Source: Endocalyx cinctus (Eukaryota; Ascomycota; Sordariomycetes; Amphisphaeriales; Apiosporaceae). Taken from it: a DNA stretch of 64,000 bases. Where the stretch lies: positions 531,345-595,344 of the forward strand of contig BCKC01000008.1 of NCBI GenBank assembly GCA_001600455.1, given 5' to 3'. Below, piece by piece: positions 22,062 to 33,495 of the stretch (positions are counted from its first letter, which is position 1; each line of letters begins with the position of its first letter). The translations under genes and the position numbers were made by a program. The notes under the pieces are model-generated. The model did no database searches. It was not told where the DNA came from and saw only the letters and a list, made by a program, of their open reading frames with translations.

Positions 22062-25000
22062 CTTAGAAAAGGTCTTGTGCTTTATTCCTCCTTAGCCGGT
22101 CTATCTGTCTGCTGGCCTGCCTTACGATGGCGTGATGTGATACTTCAGTCGAACACTGTTCCTTTCTTAAGGAGGGGTATGGAATAATGTTGATGGTGAT
22201 GAGGAGGAGGAGGACGAGGATGAGGCTGTATATCTTATACGTGAAAATATATACATGCAAGCATGTGCATATATGGGATAAGGAAAGGGGAAGATAGTAA
22301 AGAGATAAGTAGAGAGAGGATCAATACCGTTACCGTTACGGACAAGCGAATCAGAAGAGCCAGAGTCAAAGTGAGGAAGAGGAAGATATCGAAGAAATCT
22401 GGGAGGCGGATATATAATGAAAAGAAGGAGAATCAACTCACATGTATGGGCATTACGATACGTGACAGTAACTATTAGCTAGCTGGAGATAGGCGTAAGG
22501 AAACTCCGGAATGGCAACTGCATATGTCACAATCAGATATTACCCGGTCTTTCCCACCAAATCCGAAGCGGCGGCGGCATTGTAATAGATATATATGTAT
22601 CGTATAGTGTATACATATTTAGATCCATCAGTAATAAGATGGGATAGGATGGAGCCAGTAAAGGCCCCCATTCCGATCGGCACGTTGCGGGAAGAAGTCC
22701 CCAGAAAAAAAAAGCAGTATCACATGCCTCTTTATTGCCCACCATGTCATCAATACATAATACATACATACAAATCTTTTTTGCTTATAGTATCTTTTTT
22801 TTTTTCTTTGACCTGGAATTCCCGGTATCGTACATATGGGAGATGAGTAAAGGGGGGATATTCCGAACCTACGCGGAAAGAAAGGAAAATACCGTACGGA
22901 GAGAAAGTGGTAGAACTTGACAAATTCAACGTATGTCATCATGATTTTTAAGCCTGCGTAAACACATATTACCTAAAGTTTTACTCTTCGATCTTCTAGT
23001 TTGTCCGTTCGTTCCTTTTTTTATTGTTTGTAATGATAGAATAGCGTGTCGACGGTGGTTACGGAATACTCGGGAAACTATGGAGACACTTGATGCCCCC
23101 TATATTTCCTTAAATGACCACAAAATACGGACAAACTCTCCACCCAATCGACGATGACAGCGAACGAAAGGCGACATAAAAAAAAGAGGCTCTTCGTTAT
23201 GCGAACGACTATCGCTAAACTTGCATTTTTGTCCGATATATTTCGATCGCTGTCACTAGAGTATCGTTAGCTTATTTACTATGTATAATCATCCTGATAG
23301 TATTGTTTGGAGATCCGGAGTTGCCTATGATGGACTCCATAAAACCAAATTATTCTAGTGTAGTGATAAAAAGGTGGTATTGGCAGTCTTACGACGTCAA
23401 GCTTTAGTAAAAATACACATGTCAGGTGTCAATAAATGATACTCTTATCAACCAAATGTCACTTATGCAAATATCCTTTGGTAGCAAAGCAGAAATTTGC
23501 AGCAATAAAGTAATGCATGTAGCACGAACGGGATTCTATCACCGCAGTAAGAGTAATTTGAATATTGTGACATGATGATGTTGCGTCCATCAATCAGACT
23601 GACATCTCACCCTCTATTTCATGTAGCCTTGCTTATTCCCCATACATACCTACCTATAAGATAATACTACTATCACCTGTCATATTGTATCGAAACCCAC
23701 CACCGTGAATATCGAAACTACAGTTTGGATGAAGACGCACCGAGTTCATTAATTGTCGAGTCTAGGTAACTGATCGGAAGCTTAATAGTGGGCGAGACCA
23801 TCACACAATCTAAAATTGAAGTAGAAAATCAAATATAAATAAAGCGGAAGACGGGAAAAGAAGAAATAAACTCACCCGACGTTCTCACCCCCTAGGAAAA
23901 TAGTTCGCGAGCCTCATGTGCCGAAAAGCCGAGAAGAGGAGATCAGGTGTTCTGTACTCCGGGTTCTCGCGGTTGGACCGGAGAGGGTTTTTTCAGCCTT
24001 CGCCCAGCTTAGGATCGATTACCATTACACTGCATATAGCCAGCTCATACTATTTCCCTCACTCCTTCCGGGGCATGATTACTTCTTTGCTTAGATCTTA
24101 CCTTATAAAACCTCGTGGCTAAGTGACTCATTCGATGGACTGGCTGACTGACTTGCTGACCATAGCTCCGAATTAGAGAGATATCCTCTCATCAAGATTC
24201 CTAGAAACCATAGAAGCATGCACGTGTGCAGAGATGTGTTATCAAAACTCTGGACCGCATCGTGTATGACGTTAAGGAGGAGCAGTAAGGACTTACTGTG
24301 TTACACAGAGTTCCCCGGATGGGTATACGCACTTTCGATCGGGAATATATTCCTACCGCATGGCCTTCAAGCACATGCATAATACAGGTTCTGGTACCCG
24401 ATACCTGCTAGGTATCTTAATATCCTATAAGTCCACCGAGGTTCATGCATGCTATTTGAAGAATGTTAAAAGACACTCTCTTGGCAGGATAGCCGCGGCA
24501 GTAGATGTGTAGATCACTGAAAACGGAGCAAGAGAAAAAAAAAAAAACTGAAGATAAGTTCAGCATTAGTAGCAGTAGAAGCCTCAGCTGGCTGCAAGGC
24601 AAATTATTCGATAAGGATGGGTCTATCTATGTATGACCGCGAGGGAACGCGCTTTCATCCGCATACGACAACTAGAACGGTATAAATAAAATTCCAATGT
24701 TTTATATTTTATATTTTATTCATTTCGGCATCTACAGTGGCGTTGAACTACGTCACTCGGTTGCTATTAGGCGCGTCGTTGTTTGACATGTCGCACCAGA
24801 TAGCTATCCTACTAGCTATATCCATGTCAAACCCACGTTGTGCAAACATCCAATGTATGTAAACCCAAGCAGCTAGGTAAGATGCTACTCAAGTGACGTT
24901 ATGATTGAGATTGAATAGTACTTCAAAACGGCATTCGAATTCTACTCCGAGATAAATAAATAAATAAACACTGAATCTTTATATATGGATATACGCTTCG

Positions 25001-25081
25001 AAAAAAAAAGGGTATTCTCGGCAAGGGACTATAGGTCATTTTAAATTATGATTAATGAGCATATCCCTCCCGCTTTTTCTT
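22062..25081. other. Gene-poor AT-rich region (3 kb)
   Basis: No supported gene on either strand. Features seen: a GAG/GAT-rich stretch at 22195-22230, a T run near 22796-22805, and short frames without domains near 23916 and 24417. It holds the promoter of the SPT-like gene at the left and the 3' flank of the LRR gene at the right. Confidence 0.55.
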
Positions 25082-26834
25082 TCACCCCTCTTCCTCCATC
25101 TTCGGTATTTCAAATCCCCATCTCAGGGTACCCGGAAGCGGCTCTTCGAACCTTCGCGGTTTCGGCACGCATTTCCACGAGCACGCCCTGTACAGGAAAG
25201 GCACGATCTGCTCCCCCTCGCCGGTCCCGAGACGGCGGATGTCGACCGCGGCGCAATCGGCCTGGATCGAGAGCTGGTTGACGTTCCACCACTCGATCCA
25301 CCGCGCCGTCGGCACCACCACCTCGCGCCCGCACGCGGAGCAAGGCACGAGCCCGTCGTTCGCGTTCTCCTCCGCCTGGTCCGCGATTCGCTCGAGCAGT
25401 TCCGTCAGATGCGGCGGGGCCTCGGGGGGCAGGTACGACGAAAGCTGCTGGACCTGCCCCGAGCGGGAGCAGGATTGGAGCGCTAGTTCGAGTAATGATA
25501 ACGCCCGACCCGTCGGCACCGTCTGACCTCGGGAGGGGTCGGGCGGCGTCGGCGACGAATCCAGCTCTTCGGTCGGGATGCCCTGCTCGGATGGCGGCGG
25601 GGCAGCAATGTCACGTATTGTGGGCAAGTGTTTGGGAATCTGGAATTTGGATAGCACACTGCCGCGCGTATCACTGTATTCTACAGGCGACCGGCCAGAG
25701 ATATACGCATGCCAAGCGTGGTAAGGGAGCCGGTTCGTAAACGGGTTACCAATAAAGCTCAGCTGCTCTTCGTCATCAACCCAAACTCGCAAGAACGAAC
25801 CAAGAGACGATTGGGTTTGGCTGAGAAGCACGGCATTGCCGGACGCACTTTCCCAATCCTGTCCATTATCATCCGCTTGCGTTTCGGGCAGGCTATCCGG
25901 CCGATAGAAAGGGTTTGGGTGTATAGTTAAGCTTTGTAATTTGCCGGAAATTTTGAGCAAGTCCAGGAGTTCGGCCGGCAGGTAGCGGATTCGGTTGAGC
26001 GCTAAGTTCAGGGTTGTGAGGTTTCTCAGACTTTTTATACCGGCCGGCACCTGGGTGATCTTGGTATTCCGCAAGCTGAGAACCGTTAAGAATTCGAGGT
26101 TAAACAGGGCGCCCGGAGGACGCCTGAGAGGATTATTAAACATATATATTCGGAGAGAAGGGTCGCGCTGTTCAAACGGTACACCCTCGGCTACTATTGG
26201 GATGCAAGAGAACTCGGAAAGCTGGGATATAGTAGCATTTGATATACTTTCAACGCCTAAGGATCTTTTCGAAAACGTTAGAACGGTTAGGATAGGGGCA
26301 CGGCAGTTATTCAGAAAATAAAACTTACGACAAGTCAACATCTTCGTGGCCGTCGTCAATCGCTTTCTGAATTCGTTGGCGAGCAACGGCTTCGGCGGGA
26401 GAAATTGACGCGACCCGACGGGTTTGCCTTAACTGCGGTAACCTCGCTTCCGTAGGGAGCTCAATTTCTATGATGGAATCTTCTAAATCTACCGATCCAT
26501 CGCTGCCCATCCAGACACCACTATCAAGATGACGTTCTAATTTTCGCTTCCCCTTAGGCAATGGCCGTACATCGTCGCCAAAAGCCGAATCCGACGACGC
26601 GGGTTGCTGCTGGTACCACGATCCGACGTACTTCTTCTTTCTACGTTTTCCATGAACGTAATTTTCGACGTTTGGATCATCGTCGCTTGAGAATACGGCG
26701 GGGTCGCTGGAATTGGAAAAAATGGGTGGTGCAGCTGTTCGGTCGCGGTTACGTTTTCGCGTATTAGTGAAGGTTTGAGTCTCGGAATCCCAGGAGACCG
26801 ATGGGAGCATCGGTAGTGTTGGCTCCTCCGCCAT
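25082..26834 (-). CDS. Leucine-rich-repeat protein with C-terminal CxxC motifs
   Basis: Exons 26834-26329 and 26264-25082 give 562 aa. The N-terminal 170 residues are disordered and charged with a nuclear-signal-like GKRRKKKY, ending DGHEDVDLS. The intron was closed at the AAAAG acceptor because only that one keeps phase, giving DLSSLGVESISNATISQL. Three or four LRRs follow (FLTVLSLRNTKITQVP, NLTTLNLALNRIRYLP). The C-terminal part has a zinc-ribbon-like pair, PCSACGREVVVP and CSWKC, with RWIEWWNV between. It is probably a nuclear or cytosolic adaptor conserved in filamentous fungi. I know no named orthologue, and metal binding is inference. Confidence 0.75.
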
Positions 26835-27386
26835 AGTTGATGTATTAAGAAGTCAATTGAAGAAAATTTTCACTAGAAAATTATTCTGATCAGGAATATC
26901 ATAACCAGCAAGATCAGTATCAGGAAAGGGGTGAATAATTAATAGAATGGAAAGTTGTCGTAATAAAAGGAAAAGAGTAGCTAAGTTGCGTCAGTGCACG
27001 CGATTTGGTGCTGAAGAAGTGTACTAAGTAAACATTCCAAGGTTCGCGCCAAAGGTTTCAGGGTGCAATAGTGCACTAGCGTAGCACGCGTAGCTACCTC
27101 CCCCACCTTCCTAATATAGCAGCAGAACCTTAAGCTTTATATGTAGGTCGAAGGATAATTATCCGAGACAAGCTGACAAGTATAAATAATAACCATGAAG
27201 TGCTTTGATATTCACAAATATATATGCGAAAGGAGGCATATAATGCGTATATACTTATTCGCGATCAGTGTAAAAGTTATACAAGGGCAAGGTAGAATTT
27301 GCGACGGTATTGGTACAATTTCTCGCGATAGTTAAGCTGATCAAAGCCGAGGTTTCATAAAGTTGAAGTAACTATCCAGATATGCA
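26835..27386. other. Tandem intergenic region
   Basis: AT-rich promoter of the LRR gene and 3' flank of the phosducin-like gene, both on the minus strand. No gene or repeat stands out. Confidence 0.55.
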
Positions 27387-28243
27387 TTAATCCCAATCAT
27401 CGTCGTCGTCATCGTTAACTGTTGCATGCCGTAAGTTTCCATTCTTAATGCCTTTTCCCATCAATTGCTCTTCTTTCGCATCTTCGGCGTCGCGCTTTCG
27501 TTTTATCACCCTCATATCCTTCTCGCCAACGGCACCGACTTCGACGAGTAAGTTATCAATCTCCATCATGCTCACCCTGACTCCACCAATAGTCATAAGT
27601 GTGACGACCTGCTTGACGATATCGCCATTCTTGTATACGAGGATAGTCGGGCAGTTTCTGTCGGGGTAGTTTTCAATTGCTTTATCCGCTCTTATTTCGC
27701 AGAATTTGATATCTCCATACTCTTTAGCAGCCTGGCGCCAGAGCTCGGATAACACTCGCGACTCGACGTTCGTACCCATAGAAGATGTGAGATTGACAAA
27801 TACGGGGCCCTTATTTGACGCTTCGGTAACTTCGCGGGAGTATTCTGGTTTTGAAATCGGATATACGGCACCGTGGAGGGATTTCTTGGTTAAGTTGTTA
27901 AGCTCTTGCATTCTCTTCTGTCGATACTGTTCTAAGAAAGCTTCGTCCTCTTCATCTTCAAGAGCGTCTAGTTCGTCAAGCTCCTTTCCCTCTAATCTAT
28001 TTTCATGCGCAATTCGACGCCCTTCTAAGATTGCTTCTTCGATCATGGGAGTTGGAGACGGTGGCTTCTCGGGGATGACGCCATGCTTGCGAAGTATATC
28101 ATTCCTAGTATTATGATAAGATTATATGTTCTTCTTCTTATTCTTCTCTAATAACAAAATGACAGTCATTTATCATACCATTCGGTATCAGCGTTCGGGT
28201 CATCGATCGGGACAGCTATTCTTTGCTCTGTGGGGGCAGCCAT
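27387..28243 (-). CDS. plp2: Phosducin-like protein (Plp2/PDCL3 type)
   Basis: Exons 28243-28179 and 28104-27387 give 260 aa, the usual length. An N-terminal helical region (TEWNDILRKHGVIPEKPP is the family hallmark) precedes an acidic helix and a thioredoxin-like domain, with VFVNLTSS and RNCPTILVYKNGD in place of a redox CxxC. The tail is acidic (NDDDDDDWD). Plp2 proteins bind the cytosolic chaperonin CCT/TRiC and help fold actin, tubulin and G-beta subunits; Plp2 is essential in yeast. The gene is divergent from the eS27 gene across 715 bp. The GTATGA...ACTAG intron restores the W codon in the hallmark, so the model is firm. Confidence 0.92.
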
Positions 28244-28958
28244 AGTTATGAAATATAGAAGATATATAAATTTATTTTACAAAGAGTTATCGCGATTCAG
28301 ATTCTTGGGCTGAAGTTTATGAAGATTAAAATATTATTGTATCTGCCTATATATCTTTACAGAAATATTTTCTCGATATATTGCTCAATATCAATGAGAA
28401 TGCTGCCTAGAGAAATAGGAATGTGAATTGCGCAAGCATCAAAGTAAAGCATAGAACCCCGCCAACCGTCATAACGTAAACGTTTATCTTATCTTTCTAC
28501 TACCTAAGGTACGACGGTCACTTCTGCAAAGGAAAAATACAAAAAGGGTTGTCACTATTGTCAAGTGGCTATTACCCGATGCCAGCTGATAAGGCAGCAT
28601 TACCTAGCATTACCTAGCATTACCAAAAGACTCGGAAAGAAGTGGGTACGTAAAAGCCCTAGCCCTCTTACCCACTAAAAATTGATTGGTCAAGCTGGCA
28701 ATTTAGCATTTCTCGCCTCTGTGGACACTGAACAATCGCTTTTTTTTTTCTCTGGAGCTAGGCAAAGCCAACCGAAAGAAATTTGCAGGGTGAACTTTTC
28801 ATTGATTTCACACACGACCTTTTCCCCTCTCATTATCCATCAACCCCATCAAAACGCAAGCAATAAATCTGCCTCATCAATCACTTCAGATTTCTTGATC
28901 GATCAATTCTACACTTGCGAATACTTCGATAAAAACAAATTATCAATAATCAGACAAG
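28244..28958. promoter_or_regulatory. Divergent promoter of plp2 and rps27
   Basis: A 715-bp shared upstream region of a co-chaperone and a ribosomal protein gene. A GCCCTAGCCCTC stretch near 28657 resembles the CCCTAA-type boxes often seen before fungal ribosomal protein genes. A T run lies near 28740 and CT-rich leader sequence from 28800. The assignment of any site is inference. Confidence 0.45.
28598..28624. repeat. Tandem repeat, 10-bp unit CATTACCTAG, 2.7 copies
   Basis: Two perfect copies plus seven bases of a third, inside the plp2/rps27 promoter, about 335 bp before the eS27 start. Confidence 0.9.
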
Positions 28959-29619
28959 ATGGTAAGTTAAAATCGAGAAGAAAAAAAAGAACATTGCGGT
29001 GATAAGAAAAAAAACAACAAAGAAACATTGGGGTTCTCTATCTTCTCCATATCCATATTATCGACTCGACGAAACAACGTCTACCATCATCGTCCAGCAA
29101 CATTCGAAGCGATCATCTGAATCAGAAAAAAAGTTATCATAACTATCAAAATATCTTGAACGCCGAGATTCGGATTATTCGGAAATACAACAATGATCGA
29201 TGAAGATGATAATGGATTATGATAGATGATGGGACTTGTCGGATATTTTTTTATAAAAAATTCTTCCCAGACCGTCATGCTGACAAAATTTTTCAACAGG
29301 TTCTCGCTGTTGATCTCCTCAACCCCAGCCCGGCTGCCGAGGCTAAGAAGCACAAGCTCAAGGTACGCATATCAAAACTCGTCAACAAAAAAAAAAAATT
29401 TTTTTTTAAGTGAATATTAACGAAATATCCGAACAGACCTTGGTACCTGGACCTCGATCCTTCTTCATGGATGTCAAGTGCCCCGGTTGCTTCACCATCA
29501 CCACCGTTTTCTCCCACGCTCAGACCGTCGTTATCTGCCAGGGTTGCACTACTGTTCTGTGCCAGCCTACCGGTGGTAAGGCTAGGTTGACAGAGGGCTG
29601 CTCTTTCCGAAGAAAGTAG
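28959..29619 (+). CDS. rps27: 40S ribosomal protein eS27
   Basis: Exons 28959-28961, 29300-29362 and 29437-29619 give exactly 82 aa, the family length. The first exon is only the ATG, followed by a 338-nt intron, a layout common in ribosomal protein genes. The sequence [39 protein letters not shown] and the end SFRRK are the S27 pattern. Zinc finger cysteines are C37, C40, C56 and C59. The protein sits on the small-subunit head. The first intron may hold transcriptional enhancer or small RNA sequence; none was recognised. Confidence 0.96.
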
Positions 29620-31604
29620 ACTGTTTAAGTCTCTTCTTTTCTTCGTTCTTGGGAGGGGGGCATGGTCACGACTTCATGGTATATTAGCTCGGGTTAATCT
29701 GCAAAGCACTTCACTTGGTGGCATGGGCGCATAGAAAAATGGGCATCATCTTGTCTTATGGACATTAAAATCAAAACTCGACAACATACGGAGAACATCT
29801 ATTCAGCTTGCAGATAGACGACGGATACCAAAAGATCCTCCAATACAAAAAAAAGGGGCGTTTGGGGTCCTGATATCTCTTGCATCGTTTTTTATTTACC
29901 CGCACAGTTTCATTTTCTCGTCTTTGTGTGTATTCCACGTCTTCGTTTACCGTGTAACTTCGAAGTTGACCGGTTTTTTTTTCCCTTCTCTTTTGCTTGG
30001 GTGCGATAGCTGGAAATGGCTTTTCATATGAGCATCGCATGTGGTATTATCTTCGCAGATATATACCCTCGTGGTAGTGAGGACGTGGAACGCTGATTGA
30101 GGATCGCTACATACCCAGTGGCAGTGGTGTTTTTGTTTTCTCACTGCTCTAGAGCGACAAAAAAAAAGAATACTATCATGATGTTCCACGAATGCTAAAT
30201 TCTGCTATCTAGTCTTCTATTGTGACATGAAAATTAATCATTAATACTGCCAAATAATTATTGAGAGACCTCAGGTAAAAGAGTGTAGATTTAGTAAACT
30301 CTACAGACTTTCTCACTATTACCACCCACTCGTATAGGTATCATGTCTAGATGGTGCGAGATTGTACTGCTAATTGACATTACGTTATTGTTCTAGACCG
30401 TAGTTCATGTGTGTTCATCGGTATATCAAGTAGGAATGTTATCATTTTTTAATGTGTCGAAAGCGGATGGCCACCTTCGTTTTTTAGCTTATGTCTTTTG
30501 ACTTAGATGGATTCGACAAGTCCGCATTCGTTATTTTTATTTTAGCTTCTAAGTGAATAATTACTAGCAGGTAATCATATACAGAGTACGGAATGAGTAT
30601 TTCTAGACATCGTAAGACAAGTTATCAAATACATTGATATATAAAGTTATATATATATATATATATATACCTAGGTATATATATGTGTGTGTGTATATAA
30701 TTGATGTTCAAACGTCTGCATCGCTTTACCTACCAATTTTGGTAACCAGTCAGCCAGTCCTGAAATCAGTACAAGTAAATTGAAGGGGACACTTAATCTT
30801 ATGCAAAGAATAAATAGACGGTCAAACAGTCAGATACAAGAAATATGGGGATAACATATGACTAAGCCACTAGTCTTTTGAACCCCTTTTTTATACGGAA
30901 TATCCACTTAATTAATCCCTCTTTTTTTATGTTCTAAACTACGGACTATTTTATTCTTGAATAAACGCGTAAAAGTCACGACCACGACGCGCCGGACGTG
31001 ACTATTTTTTTGCTTCCCCCACCCATTTTTTTTTTACTTACGTATTGTCTCATCAGCCCCAATTGTCCAATGGATTAATTCATTAATTCATCCCCTTCCT
31101 TACCTTTACCATTAATAGTAAATCGTCATATTTCCCCAGCCTCTCCTCATTAATCTCTTTTTCTTCTCTCTTCCTTTTTTTTTTTTTATTCTTCTTATTT
31201 TTTCTTTATTTTTATTCTCATTGAATAAAATATCAATTCCTTAACTTTTGCTTTTTTCAATTATTTCATAAATCTGAAACGAAGAGCATTAAAATTTATA
31301 CAAACAACAAACGACAAAAGTGAGCACTACACTATTCTTGCATAATTTCATCCATTCTGTCCTCAGATCGTCTGATCATCAACCGTGATTTGCCGTTGTT
31401 ACTACCAACGATTGTATATATGAGGATTGATTTCTGTCGGGGCAGTGAATACGGATAATTGTTATATTCTCTTACAATAATTACTCCTTTTCTCTATATT
31501 TCTCCCCTTTTTTCATTGGAGCAATTATTTGTTATTAAAGTTGCATATTTAAAACCTACCAAGCAACATCGACGAAACGTAATATAGCGTCCTAAAACGC
31601 TACC
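29620..31604. other. Intergenic region and long leader of the RNR-inhibitor gene
   Basis: The left part is 3' flank of rps27. A TA/TG microsatellite lies at 30647-30710. From about 31130 the sequence is CT-rich, like a long fungal 5' UTR. Within it an upstream frame of 12 codons (ATG 31420, stop at 31458) precedes the main start. No other gene is supported. Confidence 0.5.
30647..30710. repeat. TA/TG microsatellite
   Basis: A run of alternating A and T interrupted by CCTAGG, followed by (GT)5 and TATATA, in noncoding DNA. Confidence 0.9.
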
Positions 31605-32711
31605 ATGTCCGCACCCCGTACCAAGCGTCAATTTGCCGGAGCTGCAGTTGATCCCGCTCAGAGACAGATAACTTCATTTTTCACCACCTCATCTCCGCCT
31701 TTCTCTTCATCATCATCATCTTCTTCATCTGAGATTCACGATTCCATCAACTTCCAAAATACGTCGACTTCGTCGTCGCAACCTGCCCTCCCCTCATCCG
31801 TGCAAGCCAACCTCATCTCGGTTGGCATGCGAGTACGAAAGTCCGTACCCGAGGGATACAAGACATCATCGTATAACTCATTCGGCATCTGGGACGAATC
31901 TAACAGCCGACCTCCCAGCTATACCTCTAATCACTATCAAACTACCGCGGGCGCACCACCTTCACCTCCGACCATGGGCGAGGGACGATCCCGCGCCAAC
32001 GCCTTCTCCTCGCCGCGCGAGCTGCTGCCCTTTTGCGGGATCCACAAAGTCGGCGGCTTGGACACGCAGCCGGATCCCCGAGGCAGCTGCTCCCCCCTTT
32101 TCCCTTCCACCCTACCGACGACCAACAACGACAACTTCGCCCACGCGCCGTCCTTCCTCGCCAACGGCAACGACACAAACGCCGTCGATAGCATGGAGGA
32201 AGACGACGACGTCCCGGGCCTCACGAGCAGCCAGGATACCGTAGACTCCATCGGCGAACGCTCTCCCCTCCCCGCTAGTATTAATAGCCGCAAGCGCTTC
32301 TTCGTCGAAGATGAAGACGAAGACAATGATCGCCGCCAACGCACCCCCGAATTCCGGTTTGCCCTGAATGATCCCGACGTCGAGGTTAGTCCTCGTAGCC
32401 TCGGACCCACGGGCTGGGGCAGCAATAATAATAACAATAACAACACCACCAATACCGGTCGTGTTATGGCGGTACCTAAGAAAGGAAAGTCCTCTCGCCA
32501 CAACACCGGCGCGGGGGAAAGCAACTTCAAGTTCAGCGGCGGACCTAACGCGGATCACGCCAACCCTTTCGGATTCGGCTTCGGCATCTCTAATGCTCTC
32601 TCCGGAACACATCATCACGAGCAGGAAAACGTCATGGTCGTCGACAGCGATTTTGAGGATGCCGAATTCCTCGACCGAAAGGCTTGGGATATGGAGATGC
32701 GTGATATCTAA
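31605..32711 (+). CDS. Ribonucleotide reductase inhibitor (Spd1/Dif1-like, PF08591 type)
   Basis: Single exon, 368 aa, mostly disordered. A PCNA-interacting box QRQITSFF (19-26, QxxIxxFF) lies near the N-terminus. About 60 residues on come GMRVRKSVPEGYKT and later RELLPFCGIHKVGGL, which I recall as the two conserved blocks of the fungal RNR_inhib family (Spd1, Dif1, Sml1 relatives). These proteins hold ribonucleotide reductase small subunit in the nucleus or inhibit the enzyme, and are destroyed in S phase or after damage. Poly-Ser, poly-Asn and acidic (EDEDEDNDRR) stretches separate the motifs. The acidic C-terminus (DSDFEDAEFLDRKAWDMEM) may contact the RNR subunits. A 12-codon upstream frame in the leader may reduce translation. 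Confidence 0.7.
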   Translation: MSAPRTKRQFAGAAVDPAQRQITSFFTTSSPPFSSSSSSSSSEIHDSINFQNTSTSSSQPALPSSVQANLISVGMRVRKSVPEGYKTSSYNSFGIWDESNSRPPSYTSNHYQTTAGAPPSPPTMGEGRSRANAFSSPRELLPFCGIHKVGGLDTQPDPRGSCSPLFPSTLPTTNNDNFAHAPSFLANGNDTNAVDSMEEDDDVPGLTSSQDTVDSIGERSPLPASINSRKRFFVEDEDEDNDRRQRTPEFRFALNDPDVEVSPRSLGPTGWGSNNNNNNNTTNTGRVMAVPKKGKSSRHNTGAGESNFKFSGGPNADHANPFGFGFGISNALSGTHHHEQENVMVVDSDFEDAEFLDRKAWDMEMRDI

Positions 32712-33495
32712 CCCTTTTTTTTTCATATCTTTTTCATTTTTTCATATCTTTTTCACCGTAAGGAGTGTACGTTATAGCGAAGACGGGCTGAGGGCTACTT
32801 GGTGATTTGCATAGGAGTTAAACTGGGCTTCATTTCCTTGATTTCGTTTTCTTTTTTTCATTTGCTTTTTTTTCCCTACCTTGGGATTGGTTTCGGTTTA
32901 AAAAGAATGATACCTCCTCTTCCATCCTAAAGAATACAGGATGGCAAATAGGATAGCATGGAATAGGCGTTGCATATCACATTTTTTACAAACATACGGT
33001 GTCGGAAGGAACTGGCGTAATTGCACGGAGGAAAGGGATCTACTCTTCCATTTGCTTATTATTGTTTTTTTTTTCTGTTGTTCTATTGATGATGAGCTTA
33101 GGCCTTCGCTTTCAAGGCTTCTGTTTGGCTTTCAGTTTCGTTATTTGTCATTTTAAAGACACTTCCGGTGTCAAGTCCGCTTTACTGGAGACGGGCATTG
33201 TGGAGCTATTCATGGATATGTATTAAAGGGGCACTTTTGAAGTACTCAAGAATCAACGCGTTCATCTACGCGGAATATATGAACAGAATTATCTCGATTA
33301 TTTTCGCCTTGCAATGAAGACCTGCAGATGTTTACCTCAGGAGTATTCTCCTCTATTTCTATAAAACGTCCGAAATTAAAGTGACCAGCCTAGACTTAAA
33401 ACCCATCCTCAAGGCTCCCGATGTGCTCGTAAGCTCTGATGTCAATCTTGAATAAGAAGACAAGAGGCCCTACACTTAAGTAACTCTTAAATGGA
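32712..33495. other. Convergent intergenic region
   Basis: 3' flanks of the RNR-inhibitor and MFS genes, with T-rich stretches near 32717 and 33064. No gene seen. Confidence 0.55.

Noticed and set aside
25082..26386. LRR protein starting at 26386 as a single exon
   Set aside because: The first 40 residues of that frame are intron and out-of-frame exon 1; the upstream exon from 26834 joins in phase at 26264.
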